NCBI GenBank assembly: GCA_963969395.1
Contig: OZ017801.1
Span: 20,341,611-20,405,610, forward strand
DNA: 64,000 nucleotides
Origin: Pseudoscleropodium purum
Lineage: Eukaryota > Streptophyta > Bryopsida > Hypnales > Brachytheciaceae
Reading direction: 5' to 3'
Below, piece by piece: positions 24,093 through 36,700 of the stretch. The first letter of the stretch is position 1. Every line of letters starts with the position of its first letter. Both the position numbers and the translations under genes were made by a program. The notes under the pieces are model-generated. The model saw nothing but the letters and a program-made list of their open reading frames with translations. It searched no databases and had not been told where the DNA came from.

Positions 24093-25738
24093 GTGGGGAT
24101 TGACCCCTCTATTGCCTCGTCTTTAGATGATATCCAAGGGATGGGGGGGGGGCGGGGGTTGTTTTCATCATTTCCGTCATCCTGCCCAACAACCTCTTGC
24201 ACAAAAGACTTTGACCTCCGACTTTGACCTCCTTCCCCATCCCACCTTTTATCGTCTTCTACTTTTGTCTAGAAATCTCTTGTCATCTTTTCCTCTTCCT
24301 GCCCCTACCCTTCAAATGTTGATTGTCATCAAGCTACAAGAATTTTGAAGGTGATCACTTCTTTTTTAAATCTATTGTTGAAACCTATTAAAAACAAGCT
24401 TGATTATTGCATTTTGATGGTACAATGGAAAAGTGTTTTCAATCTTGTTGGGGTTCCATGAAAGATAGATCTACAATTGATATAGCAAGGTTGGATCTTA
24501 AGTTTGAAGGATAATTCTTATTTAGCAATATGGATTATGTATCTTAAGTTTTAGTTGTATAGTGAGTACTTTGGTTGGTCTCATTTTATATTGGTTGCAA
24601 CTTAAATCTGTACATACGACCCGAGTCCTTAAATAGACTAGAGATAAAATGGATATAATTTCAATTGTATTGCAAAATTTCAACAATGAATGCCTTCATG
24701 AGTGCATCTTGAATATATTTCATTAGCAATGAGGTCGTCACAAATTGCCACTCCCTAGTAAGATTGAAAACTCATCCTGAGTAAAATTAAAACTTTACTT
24801 CAAATATAGGACTCATGAAGATGAAGAAATTGAGAATATTCCAATGAAACAAAAGCATGATCAAATCATCTATTAAAACATGAAAATCAAAATTAAATTA
24901 CTTATAGCAACTACAAAATAATTTGTTTCTATGCAAGATCGTGAATCAATAGGCCCTTCTAATCTGACAAATTCTTACAACAAGCCTAAATCATTCTAGT
25001 GAAGGGAGACATGCAAATAGTGTACCTCAATTTTTTAGTATGTGTCCAATTTTTAATAATCGACATCATAATATATAAATTTGAGCCATTTGAAAGTAAT
25101 CAATTCCTAATCAAATTTGTAGGTCTAACGTTTTGAGGTGAGTTTGTATATTATTTTGTAAAATTGTTTATTGCAAGTATGAATTATGTATCAGCAAGAC
25201 AAAGGCAATGTGATTTTATTCCTTGCACATCAGTATATCTATAAACTCCATGGCAAGAATGCATTGAGTATTGAACTCCCAATCTATACCCTAAATTATG
25301 TTGTTTGTTTTGTTTGTTTATTTGTTTGTTAGTTTGATACATTGAGATCTAAGAAATTTTGAATCCCTTAGTGGCAATCATGTTGATTTCCTAGCTATAT
25401 TCTTGGTACTATTGGAAAGCTCTTCGCGAGAAGGTTGGTGTGAATTTTATTTCATGGCATTTGGACCTATGGTGTAAAAGTTATAGATTGTTGAGTTCTT
25501 GCAACTTGATGATGATCAACATTTGGAGGGTAAAGATGGCAAGAAGTGACGATAGGAGGCCATTGGGCAAGAGTGGAGAATGGTGGAAGGTTGGAAGAGA
25601 AAGGTGGTCAGAGTCAAGGAACAAGAGTTGTTTGGTTAGGAGGTTGTTGTATAGGATGACGGAGGGCATGGAAATAGACCCCCTCCATCCCTTTCTCATC
25701 CAAAGATGGAATAGTAAAGGGGGCAATCCTCCCGATCT
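24093..25738. mobile_element. 1.65-kb non-autonomous element with about 250-bp inverted repeats
   Basis: A left arm at about 24096-24350 and a right arm at about 25490-25738 are inverted copies with roughly 75% match by eye. Conserved blocks include CCGTCATCCT and the CAAATGTTGAT region. The left tip reads GGGGATTGACCCCTCTATTG and the right tip, inverted, GGAGGATTGCCCCC. The 1.1-kb centre has no convincing ORF. Long inverted repeats suggest a Mutator-like or foldback class, but no flanking duplication was recognisable; the left tip was split by the hAT-like MITE. Confidence 0.7.
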
Positions 25739-26130
25739 AGAGCCAATACAAAGAAGAAGGAAATATAGTTACAAAGAAAGTCAATCCATAGGATTTCAAA
25801 TTTGAAAGACTTCAGCAATTGGATAGAGGAACTATATACCATCGATCAATAGTATTTTTTTTAGCAACACCATAGTAATAAGAATTGATAGATCAATAAG
25901 ATAGATTTGGGGTCATTTGCAAGCACTCAAACATAGACGTTGTTGCAATTCATGCAAAGAGGTGCTTCCATGTGAGCAATTGATGATTTATTAGGATGAC
26001 CCTAATCTTTGCTACATCAAAGTAGAACCAAGGTTTCCGTAAATACTACACCTTTCCATCTTTAGCGGAGGTAGTATGATTTTATATCCCCTTCCCATTA
26101 CGAAACACCAGGTACCTCTTTGTTGGCTAG

Positions 26131-26327
26131 GGAGGATTGACCCCTCTATTGTCCCATATTTTATCCTTGCAGAAAACCCTGTAATTTTTTATTTGCCACA
26201 TATGATAAAATTTGCAAATTTTGAATTTATATTTACAATCATGGACCCCAAGTTACGAATCGGACATGATGAAATACAAAATTTTGACATTTACCCTCTG
26301 GCGGGGCAATAGAGGGGTCAATCCTCC
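26131..26327. mobile_element. 197-bp MITE with perfect 21-bp terminal inverted repeats
   Basis: The ends 26131-26151 and 26307-26327 are exact inverted copies, starting GGAGGATTGACCCC. The same terminus is found on the larger element at 24096, so the two belong to one family. The interior is AT rich and non-coding. A target duplication was not obvious. Confidence 0.8.
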
Positions 26328-27905
26328 ATGGCCCTCTTTGTTTTTCTCTCAACGAGGCCTGCCTGTTCACGGAGTCTCATACCCCTTCCCATGACCGTTC
26401 CCGCCAACCCCTATCACCGCCTCCCACGACCCGTTCCACCGTCTCTACAATCAAATCCCTTCACATTCTGAAAACCCCTCATGCGGATCCTCTGCAGCTG
26501 ATTAATCACGCAACCCAATTTCTCTCTTCAATTTCAGAACGATGCCCACTTCAGTTCAATTTCCGCATCTCTAATTCTTCAACGCCGAAATTATTAGAAC
26601 AGCGTGGTTGGGATTGATGAAATGGCGACAGACGGTGGTCATCAGGAGCATGGCCCTTCTTAAATTCGAAGTTTAGTAGCTGGGCTCTGATTCTGTACAA
26701 ATTTTTCATTATTTCGTGGAGGTAGGCTTTATCGGCAACTGAAATCTCACGCCGTTTTTGTTAAAACTGCATGTGAATTGCATTATAATTCCTTATTTTA
26801 CTGAAACGATTTCTGATTTCAAAAGATTCGCGATATCAACTTTCCATTTTATGCAGTTTTTCGGAGTTCGTACTGTAAATTTTAGGGTTTGATGATCACG
26901 AAGCGTCTCGGGTGTGTATACTGCAAGTTCATATTCTGCAAAACTAGTGTAATGGAAATGCCATGAAAGCTGTACCAAAATTGTGTGCACCCATGGAATT
27001 TCTTTTTTGAAAAACTTTCTCGCTAGTTTGTACTTTAAAGGGCCGTCATAGATCACAAAGTCTATGGAAGCAAGTGAGGACTGTGGTAAGGCTGGAATGG
27101 CCGTTGAGCTATGCAATCTTTATCACTTGGGGTGTAATTTAGAAAGGGATCTCGTAGGGTTCTAAGTGCAATTGGTTCCTCTCCTTAAATACTCTCCCAT
27201 CTTTTATAGAAGCAGCTAGAGGCAGTTTGCGGACAGAATTCTCTTATCAGATAGATTGAATTACACTCTTACTTTTTGTGTGTGTTACTTGTGTGAATTA
27301 GGGTTTCTGAAGATGTGATGATAACTTTGCCAAAATTGTGTCCACCCATGAAATTACCCGACTGTCTCGTTTGTAGCTTTCTATAGAAGCAGTTGAACCC
27401 AGTTTGGGGACAGAATTCACATACTAGATTGACCTAAGTTGCACTCTTACCTTGCATGTAAGGTCCTTGTGAAATTTTGGGGTTTTCCTAGAGTTCAGCT
27501 GCAACAGCGGATACCAAAGGTGGCACTTGTTAATACGTTCTGTGGCATAATTAGTAGAATCGCCCCAAAGCTTTTCATTCTCATGGATATAAAACCTGTA
27601 TTCTTCTTCTTGTTCTTTCTTCTTAGAATTGGGGACTCCTCTGCATGTGTTGAGAGCAATTTATTGGCATGTTCGACATTACCTGTTTCGGTGAGAAGCA
27701 AACAACAGGGTATCTTCGCTGAACAATGTACTTGATGGTCTCTATTTGCTTGAGATTGAGAGTATGTGAACTTGCCAGAATGTTTTGCTTATAACCGTTT
27801 ACTCTGGGAATGTCTGGACTTGCTTAAGAATGTTATGAAGTATTTGAAGGGAAATATTGATTTCTATCTCCTGTAATGTCCTGGTTGTGTAGCGAGGACT
27901 GAAAA
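26328..27905 (+). promoter_or_regulatory. Upstream and probable 5'-untranslated region of the 192-aa gene
   Basis: Composition rises in G+C from about 26330, with a CCGCC-rich stretch typical of a plant promoter or leader. Two diverged direct copies of one segment are present, about 26977-27273 and 27332-27451, sharing CCAAAATTGTGT, ATAGAAGCAG and GGACAGAATTC. No coding exon could be linked in frame to the ATG at 27906. Confidence 0.4.
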
Positions 27906-30900
27906 ATGGCGAGGCGGCTGATCATGGCGGAGAACCGGATGAAGATGTACGCCAAGGAGACGCCCTGGGGGAAGTATTTACGGTTGAATGAGTTGGCTAG
28001 ACATAGAGCTCGGTGTCGCAAAATGAAACCTAGTATAGACGCATCTCCTCCCCATCAGAGCCCCCAACAGATTATGAATAGAGAGAGGTCGGACCTAGAA
28101 CAAGGTATGCTTGCTTATGAGAATAGGGATTAGTCGTGCCAAACCTCTTCAGTTCTCGTGTGAGATTTCACTAATTCTTCTATATTTCGTTTCTTCGCAC
28201 TTATAAGTTCAAGAATTTTGTCTCAGAAGTATTACCTCCCTCGTAGAGTTTTTCAAATTCAAACTGAAGATGGCTTCTTCCTGCGCTACAGAAAGCTCTC
28301 ACTTCGATACCCCCTGTTGTCACATCATTACTCTGCTTTCATTTCTTTCTTCAAGTCTGATATCTGGACAGTCTTCTATCATTCTATTTCCCAAGTGTAC
28401 AAGTTAAATATAAGAAGTTCACTTTGGAAGCTGGTAGTTGAATTAAGTAAGTTTAGAACATATTTCAATCGTTCAACGGTGTAGGTTGTGATTTTCCTTT
28501 CTATTGTTACATTTATGTTTCTTTCTTTGAACCTTGGTCAATGATGTAGCTCAACTCCTGTAGATATAGAAGTGACCACTTTTTGCCTGTCAGGCATGCG
28601 TGGGTTTACTAAACGCACAACTTTCTCTTACTTGGTACCATTTCTCTTTAGATTTGTGCACAGACAAAAACCTTAGTAGTAGGTGTGTCAGCTCACTTCT
28701 GCTACAAAGATTTTTCTGTTTCTGGGTCCCTCGTGATTTTTAGCCTCAAAATCTTTGGTCCTAGAAATACTTCCTGTATTGTAAATCACACTTGAGAGAA
28801 TCGTTTCTTCCCTGGTGTGACCGATCAAGTAGAAACGAAATTCCTTCCATTTAGTGTATATGGAGATGTCTGGAGGAAATGCTTTCAGCTACGATTGACA
28901 AGAGTTTTCATGACCGTGATTGCAAGTAAAATTCTTCTCAAAGTGCCATTTCTTCCTCCTCTCCTTCAAGTAGACATAGAAAAAATACTGATGAGAATAA
29001 GGAATGAATTGTAACGTCCTCACAGAATCAAATCTTAAGAGAGTGACCTACCATTTTTAACAGACAGTGGAGTAATCCTCAGATCTCTAAACCTCTGCTA
29101 AATAATTTAGTAAGAAAAAGAATTCAGGCATTGATTCACTCTGTCAAGTGAAGGTGTCTCAAGAATGGTTCACATAGAGAAAGAGTCTGGGTGTTAATTT
29201 AGCTCAAAATGGCGTCCATGGTTTTGTGTGATTTAACTTACTGGGGAATTAACTTAACCTTGGTTTGGGTGATGACTGATTTTTCTGACAATTTTTAGTG
29301 CTGGGTGGTGCTGCCAACTGGATTGGCAAGTACGAAAAGGGCGTCAAAAAACTTACTGATTGCAGGCCATGGTCCGTTCCAAAGATCATGAAAACGGATC
29401 TTGCACCATTTTCCACGCTGAAGATTCAGCCACGAGACGGTGAGTGATGTTGCATACTTTTCAAGAATCACATGATTTTCTTAGCATTACACTAAAAATT
29501 GTATTTAGTATCACCTACATTAATTGGTTTTGAAAATACTATAAATTTTTACTCTTAGTGAATATTTATTATCAATTATGTTTTTTTACAGATTCTCTTT
29601 TTTTGAATAAAATTGATATCTATGCTCTTGGTAAAAACATTCATCAATCATAAACAGTTAGAGCATTAAGTAATTAGTTAGTATGAGTGACACTAAATAC
29701 AATTTTTAGTGTAGTATTATCTTTAAATCTTCTAAAGAAATTCTACTCCCAAATGTATTCTAGAAAACTTAGTCACATTTCAATTTGTAAGGCTTGTGAT
29801 AAAAATTTCCTCAAGTGGCATTGTAATTGCTTTGGGTAATGCACCTAAAATTTTTTAAATACATCTAGGAAGTTTGCTACAAGTGCAAGTATATGGAAGT
29901 GTAAGTATAATGGAAGTGGAATGTGCATTTTTGTTACACATAGCAAAAGACATTGTGAGGCATTTTCTGAGCATAATAGTTCAAGTTGAGTGGAAAAGAA
30001 GAAATGAATGTTTTCCTTCTCACCCCTCCATGTTTTTTTGTAAAACTTTAGTGAAAGGTAAGAATGATGAAATTGAGGGAGGTAGGGGAAAAAAGAAGAG
30101 ATGTGGTAAGATACCATGTGAACGTCAGAAAGGTTGGACAGTCAATTGCAATTGTAAAGACTCTAAAACATCTACATAGACTTTATCTTCAATTTTGTTT
30201 ATTTAGCTTTCTTCTATTCAAAGATTTAAGTGCTTTATAAATCTCAAAGTAGGATATATCTTTTATTTTAATTCCACTACAATTTTAAACGAAAAATTAC
30301 AATAGTCATCAAAATTGTCATTAAAGTAATATGAATGATGACTAATATATAGGTTGTACTTAATTGGCAGTACCGCAAGGTCCTAAAAAGAGTAAAAAAG
30401 AACTATGTACGAATCCTTAACCTATAGATTTCTTAATTTTAGTTGAAGTTTGCAATGTAGGCAATTCTTTTATCCAAAATTATCTCTCATATCAACCTTT
30501 AGTTATTACATCTAGATTAAAGTCCACTCACTTGAACATCTAAGACCATCATGGTTGCAAATTTTCTCAAAATTTTCTTAATATACAATACATAGAGAAA
30601 CGATACTTTAGTTAACCACATAGCAAGCTACAATAGGAGCCTTTGCTTTGTTCTTATATATAATAGTTGTATCTAGAATAAGTGTTTGCATTAGTATTTA
30701 TAGTTCATTTCCTTACAAGACCGTCAAACAATTAAGCTTAATGTGTACGAATGTAAGTAAGTATTGTCTCAAGATTTGTCCGATGGAAGATTCAACATTG
30801 GGCAAGATAAAAGAAAGAGAATTTGAATGGATATGATGTAATTAAATAGAATGTGAGCGAGAGACCCTACAAGTAAGTTTTTGTGATAATAGTTTAGGTA

Positions 30901-32682
30901 AGGCAATTTAAAGCACCACACTTGTTAAAAGCACTTAAAATTCATTTGCAATTATTTCATTATTCCATTCTACAATATTAGATCCATAGTGCTTCTAACA
31001 AAGTAATTAAAGCTAATGGAATTAGATGACTATCAACTCCTTTTTCCAACAACTTTCATGATCATTTTTTCCAAAAGTTATTTGATCAAAATTTCACATA
31101 TAAATGCTCACTTTTGAGAAGCAACACAACTTCAACAAGTAAAAAGAGCAATAGAAAATATTGACAAAGCTTGTCTAAATAGCCCCCAACTTACAATTTT
31201 TTGTTGTGCAATGTCAATGTCTCAGATAAAATGCGTGTAATTGAAAAAAGTATCATGGATCATAGACAAAGGATAAGAGAAATTCAAAAGGGCCCTTCTG
31301 TTTACCAACCTCGAAAGAAAACATACCTCAGTCGAGGCGAAGCACCATGGAATCACAGGTAACTGCAAAACAATGTAAATAACATTATAAACTATTCTAG
31401 TCAGGTTGTCTTCCTACCACAAAGTAAGTATATCTTAGTGAGGTTCCAAATAGAGTTTATATTAAAAAATTTGTTGCTATCTATGTTCAGGAAGGATACT
31501 TCATCCTCTTGTAATGTGTCACAAAATGCTTTACATTGCAAGTATTTGGATTCTAGAATGTTATCTAGAATGATTCAAATACAATGCATCATACCATTGG
31601 ATTTTCACCTATCAATAGTTATATAACCTTGTTATGTGAAATTAAACATAATACTTAGAAAGGAGCTCACAACCAATTTCATTGATTGTTATAGCATATT
31701 TTTACTAATAAAGAGTATAAGTTATAATTTTTCTTTCTCTTGGTATACTTTGCTTCCTTCCTTAAAACTTCCTAAGAAATTCACATATATCACTTCATAA
31801 CAAATATAAAGAAGTAGCCATTGTTAACCATTTAGGCACCTAGGGGTTATATCTTACCTTTGTTGGAGTTATAACAAAAGTGTATCAACAATCCACACTA
31901 ATAGTACTTGTACATATTTACTATTATTAAACATAATCATTTTTATTGAATCTTATTGGTAAGAGAAAGAGGATTCCAATGCACAAGAGCATGCATTACT
32001 TGGACATTGTATAAATAAGTTATAAAATTTCTAAATATTCATTACAAGTGTATCAAATATCAACATTAGACTCTTCTTTGCTCTCATATTTTGATTGTCT
32101 ACATCTTGTGTAATCAATATCTAAGTTTTAGTATCACCTTTTGATTCAAATATAGGTGTTGAATTTTGGACAATGATAATTATTGGTGCACAGACATTAG
32201 TGCAAATAGGGTGTATGATTAATTATGCTCACCTCCAGTGATTTGGGGTTGCAAATGGACAGACCTGCAGAAATCCACACCGTGGATGAGAAGTTGAAGG
32301 AGATAAGAAAGTGGGCCATGAGACACCGTCCCAAGACTACTCCTGCAGCACCGACAGGCATTATGGCGTACCTCCCAGCAGTCTTTTCCCCTCCGCCACC
32401 GGAACCTGTTCTCACACCTATTTCACCCATCACAGAAGGTGCCCCTGCTTCTGCTCCTTTCTCCTTGCTCTCAAATTTTTTTCCAGCTTTTTCCTGCGTT
32501 TTAAGTAGGTACCATTTGCTATTTGGTAGTCACAATAAAAAAACATGGAGGAAATAGACTTGAAAGTGTCCGAACAATCATCTGAGCGTGGTTCATGTTA
32601 TGAAATTGCAGAGGACGCTGCAAGAGACGCTCAGCTGGCTCAACTCAAAGAAGTTCAGGAGGCTGGTGATCCTACCTTTTGA
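27906..32682 (+). CDS. Unrecognised four-exon protein, 192 aa
   Basis: Exons 27906-28104, 29299-29439, 32271-32438 and 32612-32682 join through GT/AG sites, all in phase 1, to one open frame. The ATG lies in a good context (AAAATGGCG). The protein starts MARRLIMAENRMKMYAKETP and has a strongly basic first 45 residues (RHRARCRKMK). A middle part has GGAANWIGKYEKGVKKLTDC and PWSVPKIMKTDLAP. A Pro-rich stretch (VFSPPPPEPVLTPISP) and a short acidic helical tail (EDAARDAQLAQLKEV) follow. There is no signal peptide and no membrane segment. I do not recognise a family, and no function is proposed. The consistent phases and composition argue that it is real. It converges on the polymerase gene, with about 1.1 kb between. 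Confidence 0.6.
29490..29711. mobile_element. 222-bp MITE in intron 2 of the 192-aa gene
   Basis: The termini start CACTAAAAATTGTATTTAGT and match each other as inverted repeats for about 40 bp with a few mismatches; the outer 20 bp are perfect. Both ends are flanked by TA (29488-29489 and 29712-29713), compatible with Tc1/mariner-type (Stowaway-like) insertion. There is no coding capacity. Confidence 0.75.
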
Positions 32683-33764
32683 AAGGTGAAGGTACTCTAA
32701 TTTCTGTGGCCAGCAACAGGAGCATGTACAACAAAATGTTGGTAAGATGCTCTGTTTTCTGAGCGAGTACTTTTTCAGTTAGTGTAAGCGGACTATATTG
32801 GCAAGAGAGGGGCTCGAAATCCAAAGAATATTCGGGCAGATTTGCACTCTGGGGCCTACGCTCATCAGGAAGTAAAAACCCCTGTTGATGGCATTGATGG
32901 TAGACAAGGACGTTATTTCTTCCCCAAGAGGGCTGTCCTTGTTAATTTGTACCTTCTCTTTGAGAATCAAATGAGCATTGCTTTATAATGTGATTGGACC
33001 ATGATTGGCTAGCCCTCTCAACGTGAATTATTAGAACATTTTTCTTTATTAAAGACAAGACAGGAAACCGATATACAAACTTTAGGTACACACTTGATTT
33101 ACTCAGCATAATGGGTTTGGATTTTTGGGAGCAACTGAGAGCCTCTCAAGGAATGGCCTGATGACTGCAAACCATGACCGAAATGACAGTTTCATATATA
33201 CCTTATAGGATAAGCTGTACCTTTGGCTCACTTTTTTCACAATTCTTTGACCGAGAATGATAACTCCCTCAAGAGGAAGGGAAATTTCTGCGAAAACAGC
33301 AACCACTAGCAGGGCATTGCGTAGGCATTAGATTAACACAATGTAAAGAGATTGGGAGGGTCCGGAAATGTAAAAGAACCAGGGCATTGGTAGGCAATCA
33401 AGGGCCAATATGCAAGCACACAATGGAAAGGTGATCAGAGCTTGCGTTGGCTCAAAATTTTCATAACAATAATTCAAACGTTTCAACGTTGATTTTTTCG
33501 ACATTTCAGAGGATAAATTGTTACACTAGCAGTATGATAGGCTTAGGGGGCTACGCTTGGAGACTAAAACCTATGGAATGTTAGATGCTGCTCGGGAAAA
33601 AATAAGGAAGAAGCAAACAAAAGCAAGCCGATCTTTACAATAGAGTTAATCAGGTCTCAAAGTTAAAACTATCTAATCCACCTTAAATCCGTGAACACTT
33701 GACATTGTGCTGGAACTAACCACTAATTACATGTACAAGAAAGAAACTTCAGCAATCTTCTGTT
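32683..33764. other. Intergenic region between convergent genes
   Basis: This 1.1-kb stretch lies between the stop of the 192-aa gene and the stop of the polymerase gene and should contain both 3'-untranslated regions. No ORF or RNA gene is supported. Confidence 0.6.
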
Positions 33765-36700
33765 TCAGAAATCCCATCTTTCTAATTGCACCTCCGCCTC
33801 TGCCAGGTCTTTTTGTGCTTTCTTCCGCCGGTAAAAAATAGGACAGTCTCGGCTGCAATTCAGAAACAAGGTATGATGTTTTTAATCCTTTCCAAGTATA
33901 ATGGTTAGACATCACACGTAAGAGACAAGAATTAAACAAAGCAATTCAGCGATATATGAGGTGAAATTGTGGTAAGCAGATAAGAACCAAGTCAAATGGC
34001 ATTATACAAACCTTGTGCACAAAACATCTTGGTGTAAAGAGCCTTGGCAGCGTTGACATTGTGTCCAGAGTCTTCCAAATAGCTGCTCCAGATCTCTCAC
34101 TAACACAAGTAGGTACACCCAGATAAGTAGATATTAGTCCAGACTGTCGCAAGCGATTGGAAGACCTCAGGCAGACATGAAAAATATCAGGCAATTACAT
34201 ATGAAATATCACTAGACGAATTCTAATGTATTTGAGCTCTAATCGCAACAGGTGTTTGCTATATTCAGGGATGAGGACAAAATAAAGAAGAAAAATCTAC
34301 GGGGTTCAGGGGCAGTGTATATACCGTTCGCAACTGTCTTCTGGTATAATTCAGCTTCACGGCTTTTACAGTGTTTGCACAATATCTGATCCTCGTCACT
34401 GCAGGATGATTAAAAATATTATAAGGCTTCAAGATCTTCTAGTTACAAACAAAGGCATCAAACAAAGACACGAAAGTCAGAACCATCAGATACATGTTAC
34501 TACTTTGATGCTCCAACTACGAGATCATTAAGGCACACTGGTGCCCAATATTATAAAGCACACACAAAACGAAGACATTACATTTCACATATTGCATACA
34601 GAAAACGAGAATCTTCATTAAGCATCCGGTCAGTGATCACATGGGTTACCTGATTGGGGTTCTGCAGCCAGCGCAGCTAACACGCTTCTTTGCAAATTTC
34701 ATAATGCCACTGTTGGAAGGAGTTGATATCGAGACTGATCGAGTGTGCGCTCCATGAAGTAATTCCTTGCTTGCATTTTTAAGAATTGGATCAAACAGTC
34801 GCAAGAGCGGCTGATAACCAAGATGCCCAGGTATTAGTTGAACAGTGTTAGTCGCTTATACAAATCGAATTTTCTTACTGGTCATACATTGTAAGTCTTC
34901 CGAATATTTCCATGTGAATGACAATCCAACAGGGCAGTCTTCATAAGACAGCTCTTTACCACAGAATCAAAAGTCCTTGCACAAATGCCTCAAAACGCCA
35001 TCTATTCCAAGTCATAAGAGAAAAAATTTATTTTTGGAGCTAAAAGCCCGTAATGGAGACGCACCTTGCTAAGTTGATTTTCTAGGTAGTACTGTGGATC
35101 GATTGGAATGTTATTCTCCAAAACATAAATTGGATCTTCGGACTTCTCATATGCCTGTAAGACAACAGATTGTTGTAAGCCTCTGGTAAAAAATTCACAG
35201 CTTTTGATTTCTTAAGAAAATCAGCAATTACAACATTAGACACTGGCAATCGAGTGTAGAGTCCACAAGAATTTCACGTGAAATTCAGACGGTGATACCT
35301 TTGCACCCTTCGCCGCCTTGATGATAACATAAGGCACACGATCACCAACATTGGGGGCAGTTGCAGCGTCCCGCTGAATGAAAAAGAACATATACACACA
35401 CGAAAAAGGAGAGATGTTATTTCAAAGACACATTTATACTAGAAAGTACTTGGTGAAGTGGAATTGCACCAGAATGGATAATGGCCAAAAATCTCACGTC
35501 TTCAGAAGGTCTACACTTACTTGCAAACGCCTTGAAACAAAATTTATATTATTTTAGGAATGAACCATTGAAATATCAGTACTAAAAATCCTGAGAAGCA
35601 ATGTACTCATCCCACCTTGCGCATCCGTTCAGCTAGCTCAACATGAGCAGTCTTGTTTTCATAAGCATCTCCTGCCTTTGTCAACCCCTGCAGAGTGAAT
35701 AGCAAGGCCCCAGTGACAAGGCGTGAGATGAATGAGACACCGTGAAGTGCTGGATATTTGTCCTTATTGATGAGATCTGCTTGGTCATCAAGATATCCAA
35801 CGAAAGACAGCAAGAGACATCCTAAATACTAAATAATGAATGCACTCAGAGATGTAAACCACACCTTTGTGATGACAAGAAGGGACAAATCCATTCGATT
35901 CATGAGCAAATCAGAGATAGTATTCTTGACATATTGAATGGCTCCAGGGATGTCTCGGTCAATGAGGATTTTATGAAGACATTCAGTGACCAAGTTCTTG
36001 ACAAGTAGACAGTTGTCTCTCCTCACTGTTTCGATTCCTGCATCATCATCGTCCAGAGTTAGGATCGTTTTTTATTTCTCTGTATTGTTTGTATATGTAT
36101 GTATTTAAACTGCAATCTCAAGCAAATCGAGGTCAAATAATTCTGATCCTCGCTCAACTGAATTTCCTACATATTCACATACGGGACTCATCGTATAGAT
36201 GACCACGAGGAAATGACATGACGTGTCATTCCCACTGTCACTCCTTCCAAGGAGTGAAAATTGGAGAGCTCCTCATGACGTTTCAAAATGGCTAACAATA
36301 ATACGAATTCCCTCTGGCTTTTACCAATTATCTTCATTCATACCTTTCGTGTCCATTTTATCGTATTTCTCTGGTTTGGTCCACAAGAGTCCGGCATATC
36401 TCTTTTTGCTGATGAGCAAATATGGCCAATAGACCTTCTCAAACTCCAATTTTATAGGCTGTTGAAAACCACAAAAGAGAGATAAATAAGCAACAAAACC
36501 CTCTACAGATTGATTATGAAAACAAAATGTTCAAACCTCCCAGTCCATACGGCAAAACCTGGAAAGGTACTCTTAAAACCCCATGATCACTCTTCAAAAC
36601 TTTGGAGGGTTATCTCTATACAATTATTTATATACACAAATACAATTTGAGAACCAAAACTTCTACATTAGGGGAAGTCTTGCTGAAAATGGCAATCACT

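Noticed and set aside
23806..24227. Overlapping open frames on both strands in the GC-rich block
   Set aside because: The block is a MITE with defined ends and target duplication; the lack of stops follows from high G+C.
29845..30179. 90- and 101-codon ORFs on opposite strands within intron 2 of the unknown gene
   Set aside because: They are overlapping frames without recognisable domains and lie inside an intron supported by phase.
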